Source: Methanobrevibacter arboriphilus JCM 13429 = DSM 1125 (lineage in GTDB: Archaea; Methanobacteriota; Methanobacteria; Methanobacteriales; Methanobacteriaceae). Taken from it: 47,691 nt of DNA. The stretch covers positions 1-47,691 of the forward strand of contig NZ_JXMW01000021.1 of NCBI RefSeq assembly GCF_002072215.1, in the 5' to 3' direction. Of the stretch, positions 8,871 through 17,515 are shown one piece after another. The translations under genes were made by a program, and so were the position numbers. The notes under the pieces were generated by a model. The model had not been told where the DNA came from and made no database searches. It was given only the letters and a program-made list of their open reading frames with translations. The number at the start of each line of letters is the position of its first letter. Positions within the stretch are counted from its first letter, which is position 1.

Positions 8871-9098
8871 ATGTATTTTATTTTTCGTTGCGATTGTGGT
8901 AGAGTTTTATACTCCAAAGAAGGAGTAGCTACAAGAAAGTGTGTTTGTGGAAAATCTCTCAAAGTTAAAGAAAGAAGGATTTTTAAAAAAGTAGAATCAG
9001 CAGAAGAAGCTTCACAAACAGTCCAAAAAATGCAAGAAGAAATTTATGGAGCTAGTGTATTTAAAAAAGCAAATGAAATTCCAAAAAAAAGATTTTGA
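8871..9098 (+). CDS. Zinc-ribbon protein, DUF1922 family (MTH1184-like)
   Basis: 75 residues. Residues 9-11 (CDC) and 24-26 (CVC) give two Cys-X-Cys knuckles that can form a zinc ribbon, as in the NMR structure of M. thermautotrophicus MTH1184 (DUF1922). The rest is a basic, then amphipathic helical tail (KVESAEEASQTVQKMQEEIYG). GGAG lies 6 bp before the ATG. It is followed after 53 bp by the CNNM-like gene, so the two may be co-transcribed. Function unknown; nucleic-acid or protein binding is plausible for a small ribbon. Confidence 0.87.
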   Translation: MYFIFRCDCGRVLYSKEGVATRKCVCGKSLKVKERRIFKKVESAEEASQTVQKMQEEIYGASVFKKANEIPKKRF

Positions 9099-9151
9099 AA
9101 TTTATGATAAAAAAATTATGATAAAAATATGCTCATCAAGGAAATAGAGAA

Positions 9152-10489
9152 ATGATATATGATACTATATTAGAAATCATTATAATACTCATTTTAATAG
9201 TTTTAAATGGAGTATTAGCTATGTCAGAACTTGCAATTGTTTCTTCTAGAAGAAGTAAATTACAACAAATGGCAAACGAGGGTAAAAAACATGCTAAAAC
9301 AGTCATAGAATTAATTGATGATCCTAATCAATTTTTATCTACAATACAAATTGGAATCACACTAATCGGTATTTTAGCAGGTGCTTTTGGTGGAGCAACA
9401 TTAGCAGAACCTTTATCTCAAAATTTAGCATTTTTAGGAGATTATGCTAATGGAGCTAGTGTGATAATCGTCGTTTTAATAATTACATACTTATCATTAG
9501 TAATTGGAGAATTAGTTCCAAAAAGAATTGCTTTAAATAATCCTGAAAATATAGCAGTTCGTGTAGCTAAATACATGAAAATATTATCTAAAGTTTGTGG
9601 ACCTCTTGTAAAAGTATTAAGTTCTTCAACAAATTTTATCTTAAAAATTATTGGATCTAATGAATCAAAAGATAGCATAGTTACTGAAGATGAAATAAAA
9701 ATGCTGATTGAAGAAGGGATAGAAGATGGAACAATTGAAAAAGAGGAAGAAGACATAATAAAAAGAGTTTTCCGTCTTGATGAACAAAAAGTAGATATGT
9801 TGATGACTCCAAAAAACGAAATTATTTGGATTGATCTTGAAGAATCTTTAGAAGAGTCAAAAAAGAAGATAATTGAAAGTGAAAGATCGATATTTCCAGT
9901 TGCAGAAGGAGATTTGGATAATTTATTAGGAGTAGTACAAGCAAAAGATATTCTTAGTTCAATATTTAAAGAAGAAAACTTAAATATTAAAAATTATTTG
10001 AAAAAACCATTGATAGTACCAGAAAATCTTCCATCACTAGATATATTAAAATTATTTAAAGAAAATCTCGAATATGTTCATATTGCTATTGTTGTTGATG
10101 AATATGGTAGTGTAGAAGGATTAATAACTTTAAATGATATATTAGAAGGTATTGTTGGAGACATTCCAGGTATTGATGAAATGGATGAACCTAATGCAAT
10201 TGAAAGAAAGGATGGCTCATGGCTAATTGATAGTGGTTATTCTATTGATAGATTCAAAGAACTTTTTGATATTGAAGATTTAAACGAAGAAGAAGGAAAT
10301 TTTACTACTCTAGCAGGTTTTATTCTTAGCTACCTTAATAAAATACCTGAAACTGGGGAAGAATTTAGTTGGAAAAACTTCGATTTTGAAATAGTTGATA
10401 TGGATGGACACCATATCGACAAAATACTAGTTATAAAAAATGAGATAAACAATTCTGAAGAAGAAAAACCTGAAGAAAAGACTAATTAG
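9152..10489 (+). CDS. CNNM/HlyC-CorC family transporter-like protein
   Basis: 445 residues. Residues 1-190 are the DUF21/CNNM membrane domain with about four hydrophobic segments and the typical MSELAIVSSRRSKLQQMANEG and STIQIGITLIGILAGAFGG sequences. Residues about 205-335 hold a CBS pair (MTPKNEIIWIDLEES, VVDEYGSVEGLITLNDILE), and residues about 345-430 the CorC/HlyC C-terminal domain. CNNM proteins mediate or regulate Mg or Na transport, with ATP-Mg binding by the CBS pair. The older name 'hemolysin' is misleading. The gene follows the DUF1922 gene closely. The acidic tail EEEKPEEKTN is non-conserved. Confidence 0.92.
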   Translation: MIYDTILEIIIILILIVLNGVLAMSELAIVSSRRSKLQQMANEGKKHAKTVIELIDDPNQFLSTIQIGITLIGILAGAFGGATLAEPLSQNLAFLGDYANGASVIIVVLIITYLSLVIGELVPKRIALNNPENIAVRVAKYMKILSKVCGPLVKVLSSSTNFILKIIGSNESKDSIVTEDEIKMLIEEGIEDGTIEKEEEDIIKRVFRLDEQKVDMLMTPKNEIIWIDLEESLEESKKKIIESERSIFPVAEGDLDNLLGVVQAKDILSSIFKEENLNIKNYLKKPLIVPENLPSLDILKLFKENLEYVHIAIVVDEYGSVEGLITLNDILEGIVGDIPGIDEMDEPNAIERKDGSWLIDSGYSIDRFKELFDIEDLNEEEGNFTTLAGFILSYLNKIPETGEEFSWKNFDFEIVDMDGHHIDKILVIKNEINNSEEEKPEEKTN

Positions 10490-10552
10490 TATATATAATC
10501 ACTAAGATCTATTAATAATCCTATAATTAATGTCTAAAATTAACATTATAAT

Positions 10553-11410
10553 CTAACTACTATCAATAAGATCGATTATCTCACAAGCTTTGCATATTAG
10601 CCCAGAACTAGGTTCTCCACATTTTTTACATTCATTAATATTATTTTTTGGAGTTTTGATATTTAAAATCGTTTTTTTAAAAGATTCCATAATATTCTCT
10701 TTAGTTCCAGGATTTTTAGATTCTATTTGATTAAGAAAATTTTTTGTTTTTCCTCTAAGTGAAATACTTGAATAAGGACACTCATCAAGATGGATATCAA
10801 TGTCATTCATTACTGCCCAAGTTCCAACATCTTTTTCAGAAGTGTTCCAAAGAGGTTTAATTCTAGGAATAAGCTTCGGATGAATCATACTAAGCATTGG
10901 ACCAAATTTAGAGAACTTAACTGTATCTGCTCTAGCAAAACTCATTAAAAATGATTGAATTTCATCATCAAGATTATGGCCTGTAGCTATTTTATCTGCA
11001 CCAATTTCAAAAGCTGTTTTATTAAGAATATTTCTTCTAAAAACACCACAAGGAATACATGCACTTTTAAAATGATGATAAATATCATCTAAGGTAAAAC
11101 CTACTTCTTCATAAAATGACTTTTGTATAAGATCTACTCCAAGTTTTTCAGTGTTTTTTATAGCAGAATCAATACCATGTTGACGATAGCCTCTAATACC
11201 CTCATCAACTGAAATAGCAGTTAAATCAAAATCAATATTAGATATATTTCGATATTTAACTAATGCATGTAATGTTAAAACACTATCTTTTCCACCAGAA
11301 AGAGCAATAGCTATATTATCCCCATTTTCAATAAGATTATATTGAACTATCAGATTTTCTATCTTAGAAAATATTTTTTTATTAAAATCATCTTTCTTTA
11401 AAATAGTCAT
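10553..11410 (-). CDS. Ncs6/TtuA-type tRNA thiolation enzyme (TIGR00269 family)
   Basis: 285 residues from ATG at 11410 (a GTG at 11419 is alternative). PP-loop ATP pyrophosphatase: SGGKDS at 38-43 adenylates the tRNA base; ACIPCGVFRR supplies Cys118 and Cys121, and ATGHNLDDE lies in the nucleotide-binding core. The C-terminal CKKCGEPSSGLICKAC is a zinc finger. Ncs6/TtuA enzymes make 2-thiouridine in tRNA at position 34 or 54, using an Fe-S cluster held by the two core Cys plus a third. Odd point: the N-terminal zinc finger usual in this family is absent; the protein starts only about 37 residues before the PP-loop, and a stop codon upstream closes the frame. Confidence 0.88.
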   Translation of the reverse strand: MTILKKDDFNKKIFSKIENLIVQYNLIENGDNIAIALSGGKDSVLTLHALVKYRNISNIDFDLTAISVDEGIRGYRQHGIDSAIKNTEKLGVDLIQKSFYEEVGFTLDDIYHHFKSACIPCGVFRRNILNKTAFEIGADKIATGHNLDDEIQSFLMSFARADTVKFSKFGPMLSMIHPKLIPRIKPLWNTSEKDVGTWAVMNDIDIHLDECPYSSISLRGKTKNFLNQIESKNPGTKENIMESFKKTILNIKTPKNNINECKKCGEPSSGLICKACEIIDLIDSS

Positions 11411-11460
11411 AAAACCCACATATTTGGCTAATTATTAATTAAACATTAGTTAATTATTAC

Positions 11461-11605
11461 TTAGCTATAATTAACTATGGATTAGTTATTATTGATTATT
11501 AATTAGCTATAATTAACTATTGATTAGTTATTGTTAATTATTAGTTAGCTATTAATCGATAATTATATTATTAGTTAGCTATTAGTTAACTATTAATCGA
11601 TTATT
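11461..11605. repeat. 42-bp and 30-bp imperfect tandem repeats
   Basis: Copies at 11461-11502 and 11503-11544 share TTAGCTATAATTAACTAT at their start and differ at only a few sites. Two shorter related units start with TTAGCTATTA at 11545 and 11575. They fill the spacer between cofG and the thiolase gene, just upstream of the latter's neighbour's stop. Confidence 0.8.
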
Positions 11606-11632
11606 ATTATTAAATTATTTGTTAATCCTTAT

Positions 11633-12760
11633 TTAGTTTAATGATTTTTTTAATTCTAAAGTTCTGTGCAAAAGTTCATCATTTAAATAAGTTTCATTAA
11701 TATATTTATTATAAATCGGTAACCTTTCCTTGAGATTTAAACCTGCATCTTTTGTTAAATTACGCATATGATCAACTTCAGGCCAAGGAGAATCAGGATT
11801 TACATAATCTTTTGTTATTGGAGAAATTCCTCCCCAATCATCAGCACCACATAATAAAAAGACTTGGTTTGTTTCATAATTAAGGTTAGGAGGAACTTGA
11901 ATAGAAATATCAGCAAACAATAATTTAGCTACCGAAACAGTCCTAATCATATCTAATAAAGAAGGTTCTGGATTTTTCTCCATTGGTATACCTTTTTTAG
12001 ATCTAAAATTTTGAATAATAATCTCCTGAATATGACCATATTTATCATTTAAATTTTTAATTGTGAGGAGAGAGTCAGCAATTTCTTCTTTCGTTTCTCC
12101 AATTCCAATTAATATCCCTGTTGTATAAGGAATTTTTAAACGACCTGCTTCAGCTATAGTATCAATTCTAACTTTAGGATCTTTGCCAGGACTATTTATA
12201 TGAGCTTCAATAATTCTAAGTCTATCAGATGAATTTTCAAGCATCATCCCCATTGAAACATTTACTTCTTTTAAGGATTTCATCTCTTCATAGCTTAAAA
12301 CACCAGCATTAGTATGTGGGAGGAGTTTTGTATTTTTTAAAGTGCTTTCACAGATATCATAAATGTATTCATTCATGTTTTCAAAGCCTTTTTCTTTTAA
12401 TGCAATTTTTACAACTTTTTCTTGATCTGCTTGTTCACCAAAAGTAAATAAGGCTTCTTTACATCCATATATTTCTGCATTTTTAAGTTGAGAAATAATC
12501 TCTGTTTTATCCTTTAAAATAATTGCATTCTTATCATTAGGATCTTTTCTAAATGTACAATACCCACAATAATTCCTACAAATCTCAGTTAAAGGAATAA
12601 AAATATTTTTAGAGTAAGTAATATTATTATTTTCTCTTTTTGAATTAGCTATAGCCATTAAATCAATAATGTCATTCTGATTAGTATTTAAAAGACTTAT
12701 AATCTCATCTTTTGTTAAATTTCCTTTTTCTAATTTGGATTTAGAAACATTAAAAATCAT
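11633..12760 (-). CDS. cofG: FO synthase subunit CofG (radical SAM)
   Basis: 375 residues. CofG makes the 5-deazaflavin chromophore of coenzyme F420 together with CofH. The radical SAM cluster motif CRNYCGYC gives Cys61, Cys65 and Cys68, followed by TFRKDPND, a sequence specific to CofG. ETNQVFLLCGADDWGGISPITKDYVNP near residue 300-326 is the C-terminal signature. CofH is not in the window, consistent with separate genes in archaea. The ATG has GAGGT at 8 bp spacing. Gene stands alone with AT-rich spacers on both sides. Confidence 0.95.
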   Translation of the reverse strand: MIFNVSKSKLEKGNLTKDEIISLLNTNQNDIIDLMAIANSKRENNNITYSKNIFIPLTEICRNYCGYCTFRKDPNDKNAIILKDKTEIISQLKNAEIYGCKEALFTFGEQADQEKVVKIALKEKGFENMNEYIYDICESTLKNTKLLPHTNAGVLSYEEMKSLKEVNVSMGMMLENSSDRLRIIEAHINSPGKDPKVRIDTIAEAGRLKIPYTTGILIGIGETKEEIADSLLTIKNLNDKYGHIQEIIIQNFRSKKGIPMEKNPEPSLLDMIRTVSVAKLLFADISIQVPPNLNYETNQVFLLCGADDWGGISPITKDYVNPDSPWPEVDHMRNLTKDAGLNLKERLPIYNKYINETYLNDELLHRTLELKKSLN

Positions 12761-13047
12761 CAGATAAACCTCTATTAAAGAAAGTCATTAGAAATCATGA
12801 ATTAAACATATCCATAAACAAAATATACTAAAAATTATACTAAAAAATATAATAAAATGTAATAAATATTATAATAAGAATTATACTAAAAAATTGTAAT
12901 AAGAAGTATTATAAGAAGTATTATGAGAATTATTATAATAAAAATTATAATAAAAATAATTAAAAAATTTAAATAAGAAACAAAATTTAAATAAAAATCA
13001 TTATTTAAATAAGAATTATCATTCAAATAAAAAAGTAATTATAAAAA

Positions 13048-13491
13048 TCATTCTTTCTCATCATCAGAAACTACAACTTCAACAAACAATGGACCTACAT
13101 TAGCTTTATCCTTCCAAGTAACAATAAATACTCCAGAATGATTTAAATTCATTAATCTAAATTTTACAAATAAATTCATAGCTTCTAATGATTTTGTCAT
13201 CCTCATTATCCCATTAGAATCAGTATCGCCTTGAACAGAAACACTAGCCCTTATTTGTTCATCCATCCTATTTATAAGTTTTGCTGCTTCTTCAGAAACC
13301 ACATCAACATCAATTCCCTCAAGATGATCTCTTAATTCATCCAATTTTGATTCCATATCATCAATAGATATATTTTTTGATGATCTTCCTCTGACAATTA
13401 AAATTCTATCAGTATCTAAAGCTGCTCTTGAACCATCAAAAGCTTCAAAAAATCCCATTACTTGCCCTGCGATTTTATGTAGTTTTACCAT
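13048..13491 (-). CDS. Conserved Methanobacteriales protein (DUF2120-like)
   Basis: 147 residues, soluble. N-terminus MVKLHKIAGQVMGFFEAFDGSRAALD, then ILIVRGRSSKN, and a C-terminal beta-rich stretch GVFIVTWKDKANVGPLFVEVVVSDDE. I associate this pattern with the small DUF2120 family of methanogens, with moderate certainty. No catalytic motif is visible. It lies between mptA and cofG on the same strand with spacers of 170-290 bp, so linkage to cofactor synthesis is possible but unproven. Confidence 0.6.
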   Translation of the reverse strand: MVKLHKIAGQVMGFFEAFDGSRAALDTDRILIVRGRSSKNISIDDMESKLDELRDHLEGIDVDVVSEEAAKLINRMDEQIRASVSVQGDTDSNGIMRMTKSLEAMNLFVKFRLMNLNHSGVFIVTWKDKANVGPLFVEVVVSDDEKE

Positions 13492-13663
13492 TAAATCACT
13501 CTTTTATAAATTTAATATTTTTTATAAATCTAAATTATTTTATAGGTTAATATTCCTTCATAAAATACTCTTTTAAATTAATATTAATATAGATTAAATA
13601 TTTTTTATATTAACCCTATTTTATAGATTAAAACTTTTTTATATTAATACTCTTTAATTTAAA

Positions 13664-14623
13664 TTAATTATCTTCTATTTCTGCTTTTAAATCTCCCATA
13701 GTAGAAATTTTCTCTGCAAAAGCATTATGTCTATGAATACTTTCTTCATTAACCTGACGAACAGTTACTAATGTGTCATCTGGAAGATGAGAATAATTTT
13801 GAATAATCTTTTCAACCATATTCCTAACACAATCTTCAACAAAGCCAGGTTTTTTGTGTGCTTGCATAACTACAGCATTTTCATCAGGTCTTTTAAGAAG
13901 CTCACAAACAGGAGAACTCATAGAATCCTCAATAATTTGAATTATATCTTCTCCACGAACTACATGATGTTCTGGAACTTCTATTATAACAGTCCCAATA
14001 CCTCTTTGATTATGAGAAGCAAAAGTAACAGTATCTACTACTTTTTGAGTAGTTTCTTCATCTAAAAATTCTAATAGTTTACTTCTATCAGCTTCCATTA
14101 CAGACTCTTGTGCACATGGACAAACAGTCATTCCTACAACTTCTGCACCAATACTCTTTCTAATCTTAAATTCATCATTGTTTCTGTAACCAACCGCTTT
14201 TGCTATAAGTTTTGTCATTTCCTGAGTTTTATTTTCAGTGACTGGAGATTTTTTCACAAACATGAAATCACTAATCATTCTTACCTCAGCCACTTTAGCA
14301 TATTTATGTTTTTCCATCATTGTCTTGACGATTTCAGCACATAGTGACTCAATCTCAACAGAACTCTTATTTACAACCTCTTCTACAACTTCACTAATAG
14401 CTTCTGGACTCCTAGACATATGAATACCGCGCTGATCACTTGGAAGATCAACAAAAGCATCAAATTTAGGAATAAGAACTATAGGTCTTTTTTGACCCCT
14501 TTCTATTTTTAAAAGTTTTTTTACCCCAGTAACTCCAACACGAGTTAAATGAACTGGGATTTTAGGCATATTATCTTGTGTATCTGGGAAACAAACTACC
14601 AACTGTAACACCACAGTAAACAT
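13664..14623 (-). CDS. mptA: GTP cyclohydrolase MptA
   Basis: Up to 319 residues. MptA is the archaeal Fe(II)-dependent GTP cyclohydrolase (GCYH-IB/FolE2-like) that forms 7,8-dihydroneopterin 2',3'-cyclic phosphate for tetrahydromethanopterin. Motifs: PDTQDN with PVHLTRVGVTGVKKLL, FVDLPSDQRGIHMSRSPEAI, VVGMTVCPCAQE with the metal-binding Cys, and TFASHNQRGIGT with the His. The start is uncertain: ATG at 14623 has no Shine-Dalgarno and puts 12 residues before FPDTQ; a TTG at 14602, preceded by GGTG, would give MVVCFPDTQ and matches family length better. MptB is not in the window. Confidence 0.94.
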   Translation of the reverse strand: MFTVVLQLVVCFPDTQDNMPKIPVHLTRVGVTGVKKLLKIERGQKRPIVLIPKFDAFVDLPSDQRGIHMSRSPEAISEVVEEVVNKSSVEIESLCAEIVKTMMEKHKYAKVAEVRMISDFMFVKKSPVTENKTQEMTKLIAKAVGYRNNDEFKIRKSIGAEVVGMTVCPCAQESVMEADRSKLLEFLDEETTQKVVDTVTFASHNQRGIGTVIIEVPEHHVVRGEDIIQIIEDSMSSPVCELLKRPDENAVVMQAHKKPGFVEDCVRNMVEKIIQNYSHLPDDTLVTVRQVNEESIHRHNAFAEKISTMGDLKAEIEDN

Positions 14624-14853
14624 AAGTCAATTTTATGAATAAATATTATCATTCAGGAATATTTACAAATAATTTAATCAATTTAAAAAAATTTATATTT
14701 GCATTCTTAAAACTTTATATATTTTCTATATTTATATACTAACATTTGTACTAATAATCATTTAAAAGTATCTAAAAAATACCAAACGAATACAAAATAA
14801 TAATTAATTATAAAATAGTAATATAATATTTAATAATGAAATAATAATTACCT

Positions 14854-15624
14854 TTAGAGTATTCTCGCATCAACAACACAATGAACTACCCCAGGAGAAT
14901 ATCTTTTTATAATCTTATTGCCTAATATTTCTACTTCTCTATCTTCAGCAGCTTTTTTAATTCTTTTTATTGGACGTGTATCCATCAATTTTTCTGGAAC
15001 AGTCTCATGATAATGAATAATTCCTCCAGAATTAATAGAATTTACAGCTGGAGCTAAAAAATTATGAGTTGTTTTTACATATCCCATTAAAATCCTATCT
15101 GCAGATATATTAGGAGTTATTAAAGCAGAATCACCTAAAATAGGTTTTATTACATCATGCCCCCAATTTTTATTAGATCTATGATTAATTTTGTTTAAAT
15201 ATATATTTTTATTAAGATAAAAATAAGATTCTGGGTTTATTTCAATAGAATACACCTTTTGTGGGTTAGAATGAAAAGCAATAGGTATTGAAAAATAGCC
15301 AATTCCTGCAAACATATCAACAATTACTTCACCATCTCGAACAAGATTTGCAATCCTCATTCTCTCAGTTGTATTACCTTTTGACCACATAACTTTAGAT
15401 ATATCAAGTTTAAACAAACAACCATTCTCTTTATGAATAGTTTCAGTAGATTTACTCCCTGCTAAAACTTGAACAGAGGGCTTTCTCATTTTTCCATTAA
15501 TTCCTGTAATTTTAGCTATTGTATCTACATTATGTTCCTTTAAAAGATTGCCTAATTTTCCAATATAAGCATCCTCTAAATTCTTATCAATGATAAGTAT
15601 TCTACCGATTTTTTTCCACTTCAT
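14854..15624 (-). CDS. taw2: Wyosine biosynthesis aminocarboxypropyl transferase Taw2
   Basis: 256 residues. Class I SAM fold: VDMFAGIGYFSIPIA at 102-116 is motif I, and SIEINPESYFYLNKN follows. The segment ILMGYVKTTHNFL with GGIIHYHETVPEKLMDTRP matches archaeal TYW2/Taw2 (MJ1557-like) rather than Trm5, whose motif is a D-x-x-x-N-L-P type. Taw2 moves the 3-amino-3-carboxypropyl group of SAM to 4-demethylwyosine at G37 of tRNA-Phe. Trm5 and Taw1 are not in the window. Upstream is the 1-kb spacer with the RNA candidate. Confidence 0.86.
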   Translation of the reverse strand: MKWKKIGRILIIDKNLEDAYIGKLGNLLKEHNVDTIAKITGINGKMRKPSVQVLAGSKSTETIHKENGCLFKLDISKVMWSKGNTTERMRIANLVRDGEVIVDMFAGIGYFSIPIAFHSNPQKVYSIEINPESYFYLNKNIYLNKINHRSNKNWGHDVIKPILGDSALITPNISADRILMGYVKTTHNFLAPAVNSINSGGIIHYHETVPEKLMDTRPIKRIKKAAEDREVEILGNKIIKRYSPGVVHCVVDARIL

Positions 15625-15974
15625 ATTAATCTTTAAAATTGTTTTTTATATTATAAAAGAGTATTAGTAAATTTAATTATATAATCTTAAGTGATATAAT
15701 TTTAATTTAATATAATTTCAATTAACACAGCTCTAATTACTATAATTCAAATTATTTCAATTAATATATTTTTAATTTTTTTAATTATTATAGTTCTATT
15801 AGTATAGTTAATTAATTATAATTCTAATTATATGTTAATTAATATAATTCTAATTATATAATTTTAATAATATAATTTTACATATCCAATGAAAATTCTG
15901 ATGAGGATAAAATAAGTTTTATAATATATTTTAAATATTGAATAAGTAATTTAAGAGGATTCAAAGCTGAAAAA

Positions 15975-16002
15975 AGTAATACTTTTTCAAGTTTTTTTAA
16001 AA
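15975..16002. repeat. Left copy of 28-bp flanking repeat
   Basis: Begins AGTAATACTTTTT and ends in a T-run then AAAA. A close copy starts at 16239 on the same strand, on the other side of the RNA candidate. The T-rich core makes chance similarity possible. Confidence 0.45.
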
Positions 16003-16080
16003 TAGTCAATTATTAATGATTTATCATTAAAAAATAGATAGATTAATCAAATAGGGAAAATTCTGTATCAAAAAATAAGT

Positions 16081-16190
16081 AAAAAAAGTTATTTTTAAAG
16101 AATAAGTTCAATCCTCTGGATTTTACCAATGTGGAGTGTATATGAGTGTGAAAATTCCCAGAGGACGAATTATGAACTTTTTCTTATATT
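16081..16190 (-). ncRNA. Candidate structured small RNA (novel)
   Basis: Read on the minus strand, AAGTTCA (16179-16173) pairs with TGAACTT (16110-16104), extended by AAGAA (16185-16181) with TTCTT (16102-16098). Inside, TCCTCTGG (16165-16158) pairs with CCAGAGGA (16119-16112), and ATTTT pairs with AAAAT below a C-rich loop containing ACACTC twice. The island is visibly richer in G and C than its surroundings. A TATAAATATA box at 16211-16202 lies about 25 bp before the helix, and T-runs (16087-16081, 16075-16070) follow it. Sense with neighbouring genes. No match to tRNA, RNase P, SRP or C/D box RNA. An alternative is a plus-strand 32-codon frame. Confidence 0.5.
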
Positions 16191-16240
16191 GCATTAGCAA
16201 ATATATTTATAGTAATACTAGTATAAAAAGCTTTCTTTAG
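16142..16240 (+). CDS. Possible 32-residue peptide opposite the RNA candidate
   Basis: An ATG at 16142 with GGAG at 16133-16136 opens a frame starting MSVKIPRGRIMNFFLYCISK and stopping at 16240. The hairpin spans its start site. It could be a real small peptide whose ribosome binding site sits in the loop of a plus-strand hairpin, but the minus-strand RNA reading explains the TATA-like box and T-runs better. Kept as a competing explanation. Confidence 0.15.
   Translation: MSVKIPRGRIMNFFLYCISKYIYSNTSIKSFL
16202..16211 (-). promoter_or_regulatory. TATA-like box for the RNA candidate
   Basis: TATAAATATA on the minus strand, about 25 bp upstream of the first paired bases of the structured island. 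A second option, CTTTTTATA, is at 16230-16222. No purine-rich BRE is obvious. Confidence 0.35.
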
Positions 16241-16266
16241 TAATACTTTTTTAAAGTTTTTCAAAA
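16239..16266. repeat. Right copy of 28-bp flanking repeat
   Basis: Shares AGTAATACTTTTT and the following T-run/AAAA pattern with 15975-16002. The copies are 264 bp apart start to start and enclose the structured RNA candidate. Confidence 0.45.
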
Positions 16267-16687
16267 AAATATTCTCTACAAAAAAAGAGATAATTATTAA
16301 ATAAGTATTAATATTATTTATATGATTATAATATATTACTTTAATAGTGTGATTTAATAAATAGAATTTTTAAGATATTTAAATAATGAAACATATATAA
16401 AAATAAACATCATAATTATTAAATATTCTAATTATTTATCTCTATTAAAATAGTCTTTATATTTTTAATCTTTAAAACAATCCAAAAAAAATTTTAAAAA
16501 TATAACAAATAATACTTTATAGGAATAATACTTTTTATAAATAAAATATTAAAAAGTTTTAGAAAAATAATGTTCAGTAAAATAATCTATTGAAATAATC
16601 TATTAATAATAGTCTATTTCTATTAATAATAGTCTATTAAAATAATAATAGTAAAAATATAAAAATAATATTTAAAAATAATAAAAT

Positions 16688-17332
16688 CTAAAAAATGTTT
16701 TTAACTAAAAAACATATGTGGTCTTTTTCATAAGGCTCAAGTTTAACTTTTTCTACTATTTTAAACCCTTTTTCTTTTAGTTTTTTTTCTTCTTGTTTAA
16801 ATATCTTTTGTGGTTTCTGATTAACATCAATACTCCTTGATTTAATCATTATAATTCCAAACCCCTCTTCTTTTAAAAAAAGGTTCATATTATCTATAAA
16901 AGCATCAGTTTGATTTGGTTGAGCTACATCACAATAAATTAAATCCACTTTAGAAACCAAATTAAGATATTTTTTTGGTTTAGTAGCATCTCCAAGAATT
17001 GGAGCAATATTTGGACGTTTTTCACATAAACGGACTAATTTTCGCATACTTACTGGTGAAAATTCTAATGCATAAATAAAACCATCTTTTGCTATATCCG
17101 ATATATGAGATACTGTAGTTCCAGTAGAAGCTCCAAGATACAGAGTTTCTGATTGTTCAGCAATATTCAAACTTTCAAGTCCATTCAGATATGCTGCAGC
17201 TAGTTTAGAACGATTTGGATTCCAAAATCTGTATTCTAAATTATCTTTTTCAAATAGCTGCTCCCCATATACTCTTTTTCCAGGAACAATATTTTCAGTT
17301 GCTATTTCACTATCTTTAATATAAATATTCAT
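16688..17332 (-). CDS. flpA: Fibrillarin, C/D box RNP 2'-O-methyltransferase
   Basis: 214 residues from ATG at 17332 (an in-frame TTG at 17341 is less likely). Archaeal fibrillarin is the SAM-dependent methyltransferase of C/D box sRNPs that 2'-O-methylates rRNA and tRNA. Motifs: RVYGEQLF and EYRFWNPNRSKLAAAYLNGL, the SAM-binding YLGASTGTTVSHISD, YALEFSPVSMRKLV and IYCDVAQPNQTDAFI, all diagnostic. It follows nop5 by 183 bp on the same strand, the usual archaeal pairing. Confidence 0.95.
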   Translation of the reverse strand: MNIYIKDSEIATENIVPGKRVYGEQLFEKDNLEYRFWNPNRSKLAAAYLNGLESLNIAEQSETLYLGASTGTTVSHISDIAKDGFIYALEFSPVSMRKLVRLCEKRPNIAPILGDATKPKKYLNLVSKVDLIYCDVAQPNQTDAFIDNMNLFLKEEGFGIIMIKSRSIDVNQKPQKIFKQEEKKLKEKGFKIVEKVKLEPYEKDHICFLVKNIF

Positions 17333-17515
17333 AATAATCAATTCTTATATAATTTAATCATTTATTATATAAATTACAAAATAATAAGTTACAAGATAAT
17401 TTTTTATTAAAGCCATTATCAATTCATAATATCGTTTCATTAGGTAAATATTATTTTTTGATAAATATTATTTAATTAAATATTATTTAACTAAATATTA
17501 TTTTTCAGCTTAATA

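Larger units (their letters stand above)
15625..16687. other. 1.06-kb spacer with candidate RNA gene
   Basis: The spacer separates taw2 from fibrillarin, both minus strand. Most of it is AT-rich filler. Distinct parts are a hairpin at 16013-16030 (TTAATGA/TCATTAA around TTTA), the structured island at about 16081-16190, and two related 28-bp stretches at 15975-16002 and 16239-16266 that bracket the island. The region 16270-16687 shows nothing recognisable. Confidence 0.6.

Noticed and set aside
15899-15970. Possible C/D box sRNA (TGATGA at 15899, CTGA at 15967)
   Set aside because: The C box lacks the preceding purine, no terminal stem and no clear C'/D' boxes were found; such short motifs are expected by chance.
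16104-16120. GTTCAATCC resembling a tRNA T-loop
   Set aside because: No matching T-stem, acceptor stem or anticodon arm; the bases pair in the longer hairpin instead.
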